Source: Nocardia cyriacigeorgica (GTDB lineage: Bacteria > Actinomycetota > Actinomycetes > Mycobacteriales > Mycobacteriaceae). From it: DNA of 64,000 bases. Below the pieces are notes generated by a model that was not told the DNA's origin, made no database searches, and worked only from the letters and a program-made list of their open reading frames with translations. The stretch lies in assembly GCF_029868385.1 (NCBI RefSeq), contig NZ_JARWNX010000019.1:1-64000 (forward strand), given 5' to 3'. The position numbers and the translations under genes were made by a program. Position 1 is the stretch's first letter; each line of letters starts with the position of its first letter. Positions 1 through 8,162 of this stretch are shown one piece after another.

Positions 1-136
1 GCCAGCAAGCCAGCAAGCCAGCAAGCCAGCAAGCCAGCAAGCCAGCAAGCCAGCAAGCCAGCAAGCCAGCAAGCCAGCAAGCCAGCAAGCCAGCAAGCCA
101 GCAAGCCAGCAAGCCAGCAAGCCAGCAAGCCAGCAA
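1..136. repeat. 17 perfect copies of an 8-bp tandem repeat (GCCAGCAA)
   Basis: The window opens with 17 uninterrupted, identical copies of GCCAGCAA; the tract may continue upstream of the window. It lies in frame with the glycosyltransferase-like gene that follows and reads as repeats of Ala-Ser-Lys-Pro-Ala-Ser-Gln-Gln. Eight is not a multiple of three, so gain or loss of one unit shifts the frame of everything downstream. No copy contains a stop codon in any plus-strand frame. The perfect identity of the copies suggests recent slippage-driven expansion. Confidence 0.97.
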
Positions 137-1779
137 CGATCTGGGCGACGGTAGATGCGAGTCATCGGGTCTTGGTCGTGGCCCGCACGCCGACCGCCCT
201 CGATCGCGTTCTCGATGTTCTTCCCGCGCTCGCCGGTGACCTCCGGATCGAGGTGTGGTTCACCATCGACGAAGGTTCGGAATTCAGTGTCGGTCTCGCA
301 GAACAGGTCCGGGCCCTCGGCGCGCGGATCGTGTCATGGGATGAGGCCACCCGCACCGACTTCCAGCTCATAGTCGCGGCGAGCGACAACAGCGATCTGC
401 ATGCGCTCAGCGGTCCGTTGTTCCTGATCCCGCACGGCGCCGGTTTCCAGAAGTATTCACCGCATTCCACACCCGACGGAGTACGCACCCTGTCCGGGTT
501 CGCCGCGTCCGCGTTGTGGCACGAGGGCAGGCCGATACCGGCCAGGATCGGTCTCTCACACGAGAACCAGCTCGGCCATATCGCCGATGCCGCACCAGGA
601 TTGGTCGATCGAGCCGCCGTGATCGGCGACCCCTGCCTGGATCGGCTGACGCTGCTCGCGCGCGACCGCGACCGGTGCAAGCGGTCGCTCGGCCTGCGGC
701 GGGAACAGTCGCTGATCGTGATGACCTCCACTTGGGGTGCGCACTCGACGATGGGCCGGTGGCCGTCACTACCCGCGGAACTGATCGCGCAACTGCCGTA
801 TGACGAATACCGGGTGGCAGCCGTTCTCCATCCGAATATCTGGACCTATCACGGCAGTTGGCAGGTGCGGCATTGGCTGGCGCGCGCCCGCGCCGCCGGG
901 CTGATCCTCGTCACACCGACCGAGCCGTGGAAGGCGGTCCTGGCGGCGGCCGATTGTGTGATCGGAGATCACGGCAGCCTCTCGGCCTACAGCACCGGTC
1001 TACGTCGGCCGCTGTTGCTCGCGGCATTCGGCGCCGCGGAGGTGCCACCCGGCACCTCGATGTCCGAACTCGGCGAACAGATACCTCGACTGGTCCGCGA
1101 CCGACCGTTGGCCACGCAGATCCGCACGGCCATCGAGACCGTGGACCACGCGCTGCTCGACCGGCTGGCCGAGCAGGTCTTCGCCCATCGTGGCCGAGCG
1201 CAGGACCGGCTTCGCGCGGTGATGTACGAGCTGCTGGACCTGACACCCCCGCCGTGGCCGTCGATGGTGCCGCCGACTCCGACCGAGCCGCTGCCGAGTA
1301 CTACGCCCGGCGCGTTCCGTGTCGCGGTCGAGTTCGACGACTCCGACGGCCGACACACCGCGCTCGCCCTGCGCCGCTACCCGGCGATACTGGACAACCC
1401 CGCCGAGCGGGAGGACGGTAACCACCTGGTCGTCGCATCGAACGAGCCGGATGAGCGACTGGCCCAGAACGCCGCCATCGTCGTCGCCTGCCATCCGATG
1501 GACGGCGATGCGGCGCGCGACTGGGCGGCGACGACGCTGTCCGAGCTGCCCGGCTGCCGAATCGCCGCTACCGCGTCCGACGCGGGCACCTTGTTCGCGC
1601 TGCTACGTGACGGCCGGTCGATGCATGCGCATGCCGTCGACACGGCATGCCATCCTCAGCTGCTCGCTTCGGCGCTGCACTGCCAGCTAATGCGCCACCC
1701 CGGCCGATCGGACCTGCCGAACCTGGTGATCACCACCGGCTCCCGCCGCACCACGGTCGAATTCCGGTCAGGGCGTTAG
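1..1779 (+). CDS. Glycosyltransferase-like (GT-B fold-like) protein with Pro/Ala/Ser/Lys/Gln repeat N-terminus, 5' partial
   Basis: The reading frame is open from base 1 through the 8-bp repeat tract into a folded domain beginning near RVLVVARTPTALDRVLDVL, so the true start is probably upstream of the window. The first in-frame starts inside the window are TTG 172 and GTG 178, which would exclude the repeat peptide. The body has alternating strands and helices and motifs such as AAVLHPNIW and ADCVIGDHGSLSAYSTG, which resemble the C-terminal donor-binding half of CDP-glycerol glycerophosphotransferase or epimerase-type GT-B proteins; this is inference from pattern only. A further alpha/beta region of about 170 residues follows a Pro-rich linker (TPPPWPSMVPPTPTEP). 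The 3' end overlaps the convergent NTPase gene by 12 bp. No substrate can be named. Confidence 0.7.
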   Translation, partial: ASKPASQQASKPASQQASKPASQQASKPASQQASKPASQQASKPATIWATVDASHRVLVVARTPTALDRVLDVLPALAGDLRIEVWFTIDEGSEFSVGLAEQVRALGARIVSWDEATRTDFQLIVAASDNSDLHALSGPLFLIPHGAGFQKYSPHSTPDGVRTLSGFAASALWHEGRPIPARIGLSHENQLGHIADAAPGLVDRAAVIGDPCLDRLTLLARDRDRCKRSLGLRREQSLIVMTSTWGAHSTMGRWPSLPAELIAQLPYDEYRVAAVLHPNIWTYHGSWQVRHWLARARAAGLILVTPTEPWKAVLAAADCVIGDHGSLSAYSTGLRRPLLLAAFGAAEVPPGTSMSELGEQIPRLVRDRPLATQIRTAIETVDHALLDRLAEQVFAHRGRAQDRLRAVMYELLDLTPPPWPSMVPPTPTEPLPSTTPGAFRVAVEFDDSDGRHTALALRRYPAILDNPAEREDGNHLVVASNEPDERLAQNAAIVVACHPMDGDAARDWAATTLSELPGCRIAATASDAGTLFALLRDGRSMHAHAVDTACHPQLLASALHCQLMRHPGRSDLPNLVITTGSRRTTVEFRSGR

Positions 1780-3831
1780 GTCGTCGAGACGCTGCTGCCA
1801 CTGCGCCAGCTCCGGAGAACCGCTCTGGCGATGCAGCGCCACCACCTGTTCGACGTAGTCCCGCTCGGTGTCCGGGCCTTCGACCTCCGGTGCGATATCG
1901 GCGAGCAGCTCCAGGGGAGGAGCGAGCAGCATGGTGTGCCCCAGCCGGGCGGCGAAGGCACGGGCATCATGCAAACTGGCCACGGCTTCCCAGTTGTTGC
2001 CGAGCGCGATCTGAACCTCCGCCCGGCTGTAGGCGATCCGGGACGCGGTACGCGCGTCGTCGTACGACGTGATCAGTTCGGCGGCACGGTCCAGCGCGGC
2101 CAGTGCGTCCGTCCGTCGCCCCAGCCGACCGAGGCATCGACCGCAGAACTGTGACTGCAATGCGATACCGCGTTGGTCACCGAGCCGTTCGTTGATCGCG
2201 AGCGATGATTCGAAGGCGGTGAGCGCATCGGCGTAATGGCCCTGCCGGTAGCGGTATTGGCCGACGAAGTCTTGTACCGATGCGAACAGGGGTCCGTTCT
2301 CGGCCCGGCTCAATTCCGTGGCGCGGTCGAGATCCGCACCAGCGGAAGGGAAGTCACCTGCCTCCCAAGAGGCCCGCGCACGCAAGCATCGCATCCTGGC
2401 CTCGACGGCTCGATCACCATCCGCGACGGCCGCCGCGACAGCGAGATCTCCGGCTTCTCGCTGTGCCTGCGGCCGGAAGTGATTGGTATAGAACGGCCAC
2501 ATGGCCTGGAACAGGGTCCATACCAACGCATGCCGTTCCCTCACGGCGGCTTCCCGCATGACCGCGAGCAGATCCTCGTGCTTTCGGGCGAGCCATGCCA
2601 ATGCCTCGTCCTTCGAGGCGAAAGCCTGCGCGCCCGGCACCCGGCGCACACCGCCCACCCGGAACCGATCCTCGACAACAGCGACATCAGCGGCGACCGC
2701 ATCCTCCGCCCAGGCGCCCATCGCGCGTGCGACCGCAGCGTCCAGATAGTCCGGATCCTCGCCGGTGGCCGCGACCAACCGCGCATGCCGCCGAACCAGA
2801 TCCGGTACCAGGAACTCCTCGCCGGACTCCTCCAGCAGGTTCCCCTCGACCATGGTGTCGATCAGAGGCTCGACCTCGTCCTCGGACATATCGAGTGCCG
2901 CGGCGATGATCCGCACCGACATCGTGCGGCCCGGCAACTGCCCCAGCACGTGGTACAGCCGTGCTGCCGCTGGCGACAACCAGTCGTAGACGTTGGCGAA
3001 CAACTCGATCAGCTCACTGTCCAGCAATATCGACCGCCGCTCCGGTCCCGGATTCGCCGCATGTCCGTCGAGATCGACGAGCAGCTCTTCGAGCGAGGGA
3101 CCGCGCCGCGAACGCAGCCGACCCGCGAGAACCCGGAGCATTCCCGGAGACCCGCCGACCGATTCGACCAGCCGCCGACTCCGGTCCGGCGGGGAGACCG
3201 CACGCGCACCGGCCAACCGCGCCAGCAACTCCGTGCCGTGCTCGGTTCCCAATCCGGTGACCCGCCGCATGATGGCGCCGTGGTCCGCCAGTTCCTCGAG
3301 GGCGACCTCACCCGCCGCGATGACCAGCGCGTGGCGGGAATTGGGCAGCAGGGCCAACACCTGTGCCGCATCGGACACACCGTCGAGCAACAGCAGAATG
3401 CGCCGCCCCTCGGTCACCGCGCGAAATCTGCGGAGCTGCCCGGGCAAATCCGTTGGGATCCATCGCTGGTCGACGCACAGGTCATCCAGCAGACCCGTCA
3501 CGACATCGCTCATCGGCACCGCACCGTCATGGCGCAACTGCCCGAAATCGACCGTCAACCCGATATCGAACATACCGCGCAAGGCCGCCGCGATACGCCG
3601 CAGCAACCCCGTCTTACCGTTCCAGGACAACCCGTGCAGCGCAATGACCGCCGGTGCGTCCCGCTCGCTCTCGGCGGTCTCACGGGCCAGCCGCAGAAGA
3701 TCTTCGCGGTCGATGAACAACGCCGGGGGCGGTTCGATGGTCCAGGTTTCGAAGTCCGGCACGATCGCCGTCACGTCGGGCGGTAGCGCCTGAGCGCGAC
3801 CGAATGTCCGCGGGTTCGGTAACGACGACAA
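1768..3831 (-). CDS. STAND/NB-ARC-type NTPase with C-terminal TPR-like repeats
   Basis: This 687-residue protein has a P-loop at about residues 67-74 (GLSWNGKT) within HGLSWNGKTGLLRRIA, and a Walker B strand RRILLLLDGVSD near residue 150. A helical and winged-helix-like middle follows, then helical repeats with TPR character (for example YRQGHYADALTAFESSLAI and CLGRLGRRTDALAALDRAA). This is the layout of STAND ATPases of the NB-ARC/TPR class that act as signal-responsive switches in regulation or defence. No DNA-binding domain is visible at the N-terminus, unlike AfsR/SARP regulators. The start is the ATG at 3831. It converges on, and overlaps by 12 bp, the repeat-bearing gene. Ligand and effector are unknown. 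Confidence 0.85.
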   Translation of the reverse strand: MSSLPNPRTFGRAQALPPDVTAIVPDFETWTIEPPPALFIDREDLLRLARETAESERDAPAVIALHGLSWNGKTGLLRRIAAALRGMFDIGLTVDFGQLRHDGAVPMSDVVTGLLDDLCVDQRWIPTDLPGQLRRFRAVTEGRRILLLLDGVSDAAQVLALLPNSRHALVIAAGEVALEELADHGAIMRRVTGLGTEHGTELLARLAGARAVSPPDRSRRLVESVGGSPGMLRVLAGRLRSRRGPSLEELLVDLDGHAANPGPERRSILLDSELIELFANVYDWLSPAAARLYHVLGQLPGRTMSVRIIAAALDMSEDEVEPLIDTMVEGNLLEESGEEFLVPDLVRRHARLVAATGEDPDYLDAAVARAMGAWAEDAVAADVAVVEDRFRVGGVRRVPGAQAFASKDEALAWLARKHEDLLAVMREAAVRERHALVWTLFQAMWPFYTNHFRPQAQREAGDLAVAAAVADGDRAVEARMRCLRARASWEAGDFPSAGADLDRATELSRAENGPLFASVQDFVGQYRYRQGHYADALTAFESSLAINERLGDQRGIALQSQFCGRCLGRLGRRTDALAALDRAAELITSYDDARTASRIAYSRAEVQIALGNNWEAVASLHDARAFAARLGHTMLLAPPLELLADIAPEVEGPDTERDYVEQVVALHRQSGSPELAQWQQRLDDLTP

Positions 3832-4001
3832 TTCCGTACTCCCCCAATCACTTCACAGTCAGATGTCGCTGGCTCACTCTACCGGTCGGACACCGGCTCG
3901 CAGGGTTCTCGCGCGCCGCGAAGCCTGCTCGGAGTGCGGCCGGAGAGTCTGCCGCGCACCTGGTCGCACCGCCGGAAACCGCACGACGGGGAGCCAGAAC
4001 A

Positions 4002-4067
4002 ATGGCGGAAATCTTATACCTATTGAATGCGCCGCTATTTAACGGTACATTCGACGACGACAGATGA
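4002..4067 (+). CDS. Possible 21-residue small ORF
   Basis: An ATG at 4002 follows a purine-rich GGGGAG at about 3990-3995 with normal spacing and opens a 21-codon frame whose product begins MAEILYLLNAPLF and ends GTFDDDR before a TGA. The codons are AT-rich (TTA, CTA, TTT, ACA), unlike neighbouring genes. It could be a leader peptide, a small protein or a chance frame in the AT-rich promoter region of the secreted protein at 4147. The LYLLNAP start resembles, from memory, the N-terminus of DUF1874-type proteins, but the rest of such a protein is absent. Low confidence. Confidence 0.25.
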   Translation: MAEILYLLNAPLFNGTFDDDR

Positions 4068-4146
4068 TCGCCGGATGCGACAGACTCCGGGTGATCAGGA
4101 CGCCGACCACCACGGTCCGGCGACACTATCGAATGAGGTAACTCCG

Positions 4147-4518
4147 ATGAGCCGAAACACTCACCAGCACAGCCGAACCCGGCGCACGCTGACTCGCGTC
4201 GCCATCGCCTCCGCCCTTGCCTTCGCGCCCGTCACCGCGCTCGCGGTGCCCGCCTTCGCGGCGCCCGTGGTACTGGAGCCCGCGGACGGGCTCGACACCG
4301 TCAACCGGCCCGGTCACGGGCGGCACGGGCACGGTCACGGCCGTCATTCCGATTGGAACCGTGGTGGGCGCGGCGATTGGAACCGGGGCGGTCACGGTGA
4401 CTGGAACCGCGGACGCCACGACCACGATTGGGACCGCGGGCGCCATCACCACGGTTGGGACCGGGGCCACCACGGTCGCGGCTACTTCCCGCTGCCCTCG
4501 ACCGGCAGCGCCTTCTGA
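4147..4518 (+). CDS. Secreted His/Gly/Arg/Asp/Trp-rich repeat protein
   Basis: The 123-residue product starts at ATG 4147, preceded by ATGAGG. The N-terminus has an Arg-rich segment (TRRTLTRV), a hydrophobic core (AIASALAFAPVTALA) and a likely signal peptidase I site after AFA, so the protein should be exported. The mature part is about 90 residues and consists largely of repeats built on DWNRGGR / DWNRGRH / DWDRGRHHH, followed by the tail PLPSTGSAF. The high His and Asp content suggests metal binding or a flexible surface protein; this is inference. PSTGS is only vaguely sortase-like and no hydrophobic anchor follows it. No family was recognised. Confidence 0.75.
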   Translation: MSRNTHQHSRTRRTLTRVAIASALAFAPVTALAVPAFAAPVVLEPADGLDTVNRPGHGRHGHGHGRHSDWNRGGRGDWNRGGHGDWNRGRHDHDWDRGRHHHGWDRGHHGRGYFPLPSTGSAF

Positions 4519-4521
4519 GCG

Positions 4522-4542
4522 GGCGCCGGACCATCCGGCGCC
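4522..4542 (+). terminator. Hairpin after the secreted repeat-protein gene
   Basis: A perfect 9-bp stem (GGCGCCGGA / TCCGGCGCC) with a 3-nt loop begins 4 nt after the stop codon of the secreted protein gene. No U-tract follows, as is common for actinobacterial terminators. Confidence 0.6.
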
Positions 4543-4604
4543 TATGTGACGTGCACCGGTCGGGTTCAGCTCCGACACGGGTGCGGCGGCGGACCCGCCG
4601 ATGA

Positions 4605-4639
4605 CCGGGCGCGTCGGCACTCCACACCGACGCGCCCGG
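4605..4639 (-). terminator. Hairpin terminator of the acyltransferase operon
   Basis: A perfect 13-bp stem (CCGGGCGCGTCGG / CCGACGCGCCCGG) with a 9-nt loop lies 14 nt beyond the stop of the minus-strand acyltransferase gene that ends at 4654. It separates that gene from the convergent secreted protein gene. Confidence 0.65.
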
Positions 4640-4653
4640 CACCGCCGTAGTGG

Positions 4654-5715
4654 CTATCGCGAGTGCTGTTCCACCGCGGGCCAGGTGTTTTCGGCGATCG
4701 CCAGCCTGTCGGCATCCGCCCGAGGCGCCGACCGGGCAGCCGCGTCGGCGATATGCCGTGTGGCCGCGGCGAGGGCGGAGCGGGCGCCATCGGACAGTTC
4801 GGGCGTACGGATGAGGTCTTCGCAGCGGCGGGCCAGATCACGGCGGTCGGTACCGGGCTCCTGCACCGGTTCGAGCACGATCTCCGCCACGATGCCGCGC
4901 GACCCGAGTACCCGCCGCGCCGAGGTGCCGAATGTGTCATCGCCGACGAAACCCGGTGCGGTGCAGGGCTCCCCGTTGGCGTCGAGATACCGCAGCCGAA
5001 CCGGCTGGACCGGTGTGCCGGTACCGACGGCCGCCTGGAAGAGCGCGGGACGCAGCTTGCCGTAGGCGCGCCCGCACCAGGTGGTGCCCTCTGGGAACGC
5101 CGCGACGCGCTCGCCCGCGGCGAGTCGCTCGGCGATCTGGGCAACCACGCCCGGCAGCGCGCGTAACCGCTCGCGTTCAATGGGGATGATCCGCATCAGC
5201 TGGGCGAGGCGACCGAGCATCGGCCAGTCGATCAGATCCGCACGCGCCACGAATCCCAGCGGCTGCACCGCGGCCAACACCACCACATCCGACCAACCGA
5301 TATGCCCGGCGACCACCAGCACCCCCGCACCGGGTTCGGCGTAACGCGCACCACGACGAGCCGGTGCGCGCTTCGTCATGCCGCTCGCCACACTCTCGGC
5401 GGAGACAGGATCGGCACTGCGGGTGGATGATTCGGCCGCCGATCCTCGATTGTCGATCACGCGCAGTTCGATCCCGCAGCCGCGCAGCACCGCGCGGGCG
5501 TACTCGCGCTGCAACCATTCCCGGCGCGCGGCGGGAGTCAGCACATGCGCCGCCGGATAGCTGGCCATCAGCCCGGCCAGGCGCAACACACGCCCGGCGA
5601 TGCGCGCGCCGCCCGCCGGATCGGTGCGCTGGACGCAGCCGGCCGTGCACGGGCTGGTCGGCATCCAGGGATGCGTGGCGGTCGCGGGTGGAGCATCGAA
5701 CACCACGGCACTCAC
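4654..5715 (-). CDS. PlsC-type 1-acyl-glycerol-phosphate / lyso-ornithine-lipid acyltransferase (OlsA-like)
   Basis: This 353-residue protein carries the PlsC signature H-x4-D in VVAGHIGWSDVVVLAAV, followed by an FPEGTTW block (acyl-acceptor motif III, the equivalent of FPEGTRS) and a Pro-containing block IV (GTPVQPVRL). It transfers an acyl chain to a lyso-lipid at the membrane. Its start overlaps the end of the upstream GNAT gene by 4 bp (ATGA), so the two are translationally coupled. An OlsB-like N-acyltransferase next to a PlsC-like O-acyltransferase is the usual order for ornithine-lipid synthesis; the equivalents in M. tuberculosis are Rv3027c and Rv3026c. The substrate assignment is inference from this pairing. 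Confidence 0.85.
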   Translation of the reverse strand: MSAVVFDAPPATATHPWMPTSPCTAGCVQRTDPAGGARIAGRVLRLAGLMASYPAAHVLTPAARREWLQREYARAVLRGCGIELRVIDNRGSAAESSTRSADPVSAESVASGMTKRAPARRGARYAEPGAGVLVVAGHIGWSDVVVLAAVQPLGFVARADLIDWPMLGRLAQLMRIIPIERERLRALPGVVAQIAERLAAGERVAAFPEGTTWCGRAYGKLRPALFQAAVGTGTPVQPVRLRYLDANGEPCTAPGFVGDDTFGTSARRVLGSRGIVAEIVLEPVQEPGTDRRDLARRCEDLIRTPELSDGARSALAAATRHIADAAARSAPRADADRLAIAENTWPAVEQHSR

Positions 5716-6539
5716 CGCCCGCCGTCCAACCCGGCGGCAGCACTCTGCAAGCGCTCCAGGTACCGGGTGTTGATGGTGTCGAGGCCGAGTAGGGCGACGA
5801 AATCGGCGACCGCGAAATCCGGGTCGTGCGCGGGTTCACCGCAGATCTCCGCGCCGAGCCGCAGATAGCCGCGCAGTAGCGGCGGCAGTTTCGGGCGTGC
5901 GGGCGGTTCGAGATCATCGAGCGATACGCCGTCCACCACGACCGGCCGGTACGGCTCCACTCGGCGTTCGGGGTCGCAGGCATGCCTGCCGAGCAATAGA
6001 TCGCGCACGCCGCGCACATTCACCCCGGCGGGATCGTCCGGGTTGTCGCGCATCGGCACCGACACACAACCCATCACCCATTCGTATCCGGTGAGCTGGA
6101 TGTAGTGCAGGATGCCCGCCCACATGAGGGTCAGCACCGAGCCGTTGCGATGGTCGGGCACCACGCAGGCCCGGCCCATTTCCACGATGCGATGCCCGGT
6201 GGGATCGAGCCGGGTGAGGTCGAATTCGGTGGCGGTGTAGTAGCCGCCGGCAGCGGTGACCTTGTCCGGCGGCAGCATCCGGTAGCAGCCGACGAACTGT
6301 TCGGTCAGCTCGTCACGGACCAGGAGGTGATCGCAGTGCTCGTCGAAACGGTCGGCGTCCAGACCGGTGCCGTCATCGGGGATCTGGAAGCCGGGTTCGG
6401 CGGCGAAGACGTCGTAGCGCAGGCGCTGTGCGGCCGTGCGATGGTCGATGTCGGAGGAGACGACCAGTGAGTACCGAGACCGTTCCACCCCGGTGTCCGT
6501 CGGTCGAGCCGGGGCCGTCAACACGGACGTAATAGTCAT
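5712..6539 (-). CDS. GNAT-fold N-acyltransferase, OlsB (ornithine N-acyltransferase) family
   Basis: The protein matches the OlsB/hemolysin-like GNAT family: RLRYDVFAAEPGF near the N-terminus, DEHCDHLLVRDE, the core VEMGRACVVPDHRNGSVL that should bind the acyl carrier phosphopantetheine, and a C-terminal part ending in DFVALLGLDTINTRYLERL. The reaction in this family is transfer of a (3-hydroxy)acyl group from ACP to the alpha-amino group of ornithine. I place the start at ATG 6539 (MTITSVLTAPARP); an in-frame GTG at 6626 would add 29 residues and neither start has a strong Shine-Dalgarno. The stop overlaps the following acyltransferase start. Confidence 0.82.
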   Translation of the reverse strand: MTITSVLTAPARPTDTGVERSRYSLVVSSDIDHRTAAQRLRYDVFAAEPGFQIPDDGTGLDADRFDEHCDHLLVRDELTEQFVGCYRMLPPDKVTAAGGYYTATEFDLTRLDPTGHRIVEMGRACVVPDHRNGSVLTLMWAGILHYIQLTGYEWVMGCVSVPMRDNPDDPAGVNVRGVRDLLLGRHACDPERRVEPYRPVVVDGVSLDDLEPPARPKLPPLLRGYLRLGAEICGEPAHDPDFAVADFVALLGLDTINTRYLERLQSAAAGLDGGR

Positions 6540-6725
6540 ATCCGTTATGAGGCCAGTCGCACACTGCGCCGGAGCATCCGCCGAGTGTCGCGGATATGCC
6601 CGTTCGGTGAACGAGACGGCCGTCACACTCGACGTTCACCACGGCGTCGACGAGCGTTCCCCGCGGCGTCGGCCACACACAACCGCTCGCGCCGCCCCGT
6701 TCGAGCACAGCGCGATCATGCCTGG

Positions 6726-8030
6726 TCAGGCAGCTATGCGTCGCGGCGCCTCGGCAGCGGGCCGATCCTTGTCGATCTCGGCGAAGCCGGGCCGCCCATT
6801 GCCGGTGAACGCGACCAGCCAACCCATGACGGCCATGAACCGGTTGCGGAAGCCGACCAGATAGAACAGATGCACCGCCAACCACATGTACCAGGCGATC
6901 AGACCCTTGAACTTGATCTTGTCGCTCACCTTGGCGATGGCGCTGCGGCGCCGGATGACGGCCATGCTGCCCTTGTCCCAGTATTCGAACTCGGTGCCGG
7001 GCAGCTTCTTGCGCCGGATGATGTCGGCGGCGTGCCTGCCTTCCTGCATGGCGACCGGCGACTGGCCCGGATAGCCCTTCAACGAGGTCATATCGCCGAT
7101 GGCGTAGATATCGGCGTAGCCGCCGACGGTCAGGTCGGGGTTGATGAGCAGGCGTCCGGCGCGGTCGGTGTCCGCGCCGGTGGCTTCGGCCAGGATCTTG
7201 GTGAAACCGCTGGCCTGCACACCGGCCGACCACACAACGGTCTCGGCCGCGATGCGGCGCTCCACGCCGTCGGTGTCCTTGACCGTCACCTTGCCCGGTT
7301 CGATATCGGTGACGAAGGTGCCGAGCATGACCTCGACGCCGCCCTTGGTGAGCGAGGTCTTGGCGTATTCCGAGAGCCCACCGCCGAACGGTGGCAGCAC
7401 CTCACCCGCACCTTCGACCAGCGTGACCGTCACGTCCTGGTGGTAATAGCGCTTCGCGAGTTCGGCCAGCTGACCCGCGACCTCGACACCGGTCGCGCCG
7501 GCACCGACGACGACGAAGCTGAGCAGGCGTTCGCGGGTTTCGTTGTCGGCGTGCTCGGCCTCGGTGAACACCCGGTCGATCTGTGCGCGCAGCCGCTTGG
7601 CGTCGTCGATGGTCTTGAGCGAGAACGTCTTCTCGGCGAAGTCGTCGCGGCCGAAGTACGACTGATTGGCACCGGTGGCGGCGATCAGCGATCCGTAGCG
7701 GATGCGACGCGGTCCGTCGGCGGTCTCGTAGACGAGTTCGGCGGCGTCGGGGTCGATCGCGGTGACCTTGCCCAACCGCACATCGGCCGTATCGTGCCTG
7801 CGCAGGATCGAGGCGATCGGCGGCGCGATCTCGTCGGCGGCCAGTACACCGGTGGCGACCTGGTAGAGCAGCGGTTGGAACAGATGTTCCGGCGTGCTCG
7901 AGATGAGTACGTAGTTCACACCCGATTTGGCCAACTGCTTGGCCGCGGCCAGACCGCCGAATCCCGATCCGACGATGACAGCTTCCACAAACTCCGGCTT
8001 CGCCGCCTGTACGGCTTCACTGGTACGCAT
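6726..8030 (-). CDS. ndh: Type II NADH dehydrogenase (NDH-2)
   Basis: The 434-residue flavoprotein has two Rossmann motifs, VIVGSGFGGLAAAKQL near the N-terminus for FAD and VVVGAGATGVEVAGQL near residue 175 for NADH. Typical NDH-2 blocks include HLFQPLLYQVATG and VWSAGVQASGFTKIL, and the conserved YAIGDMTS stretch is followed by QSPVAMQEGRHAADII. A C-terminal amphipathic/hydrophobic segment (WYMWLAVHLFYLVGFRNRF) should anchor it to the membrane. It oxidises NADH and reduces menaquinone without pumping protons. The ATG at 8030 faces a divergent LysR gene across a short regulatory gap. Confidence 0.93.
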   Translation of the reverse strand: MRTSEAVQAAKPEFVEAVIVGSGFGGLAAAKQLAKSGVNYVLISSTPEHLFQPLLYQVATGVLAADEIAPPIASILRRHDTADVRLGKVTAIDPDAAELVYETADGPRRIRYGSLIAATGANQSYFGRDDFAEKTFSLKTIDDAKRLRAQIDRVFTEAEHADNETRERLLSFVVVGAGATGVEVAGQLAELAKRYYHQDVTVTLVEGAGEVLPPFGGGLSEYAKTSLTKGGVEVMLGTFVTDIEPGKVTVKDTDGVERRIAAETVVWSAGVQASGFTKILAEATGADTDRAGRLLINPDLTVGGYADIYAIGDMTSLKGYPGQSPVAMQEGRHAADIIRRKKLPGTEFEYWDKGSMAVIRRRSAIAKVSDKIKFKGLIAWYMWLAVHLFYLVGFRNRFMAVMGWLVAFTGNGRPGFAEIDKDRPAAEAPRRIAA

Positions 8031-8048
8031 CCCACAGCACCCCTGTTG

Positions 8049-8073
8049 ATCATGACAGCATTCTCATCATGAT
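8049..8073. promoter_or_regulatory. Inverted repeat between ndh and lysR-type gene, candidate LysR operator
   Basis: The 7-bp arms ATCATGA (8049-8055) and TCATGAT (8067-8073) are perfect inverted repeats with an 11-nt spacer. They lie 19 bp upstream of the ndh start and 90 bp upstream of the regulator start. The spacing and position match LysR-type operators; binding is inferred. Confidence 0.5.
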
Positions 8074-8162
8074 GAACCGTTATCGGGGATGCAGATATTT
8101 CACCCGTCAGGGCGCATAATATAGATGACTCTTATCTGTATCACTAATGAATGGAGCCCGCC

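Noticed and set aside
1..136. CRISPR-like array
   Set aside because: Units are 8 bp, contiguous and without spacers, so this is a simple tandem repeat.
2236..3786. Long open frame opposite the STAND NTPase gene
   Set aside because: It is the complement of a gene with clear P-loop and TPR motifs. Its own translation is Arg/Gln-rich and shows no family similarity, as expected for antisense frames in high-GC DNA.
4002..4067. DUF1874/anti-CRISPR-type protein
   Set aside because: Only the first few residues resemble that family; the frame stops after 21 codons.
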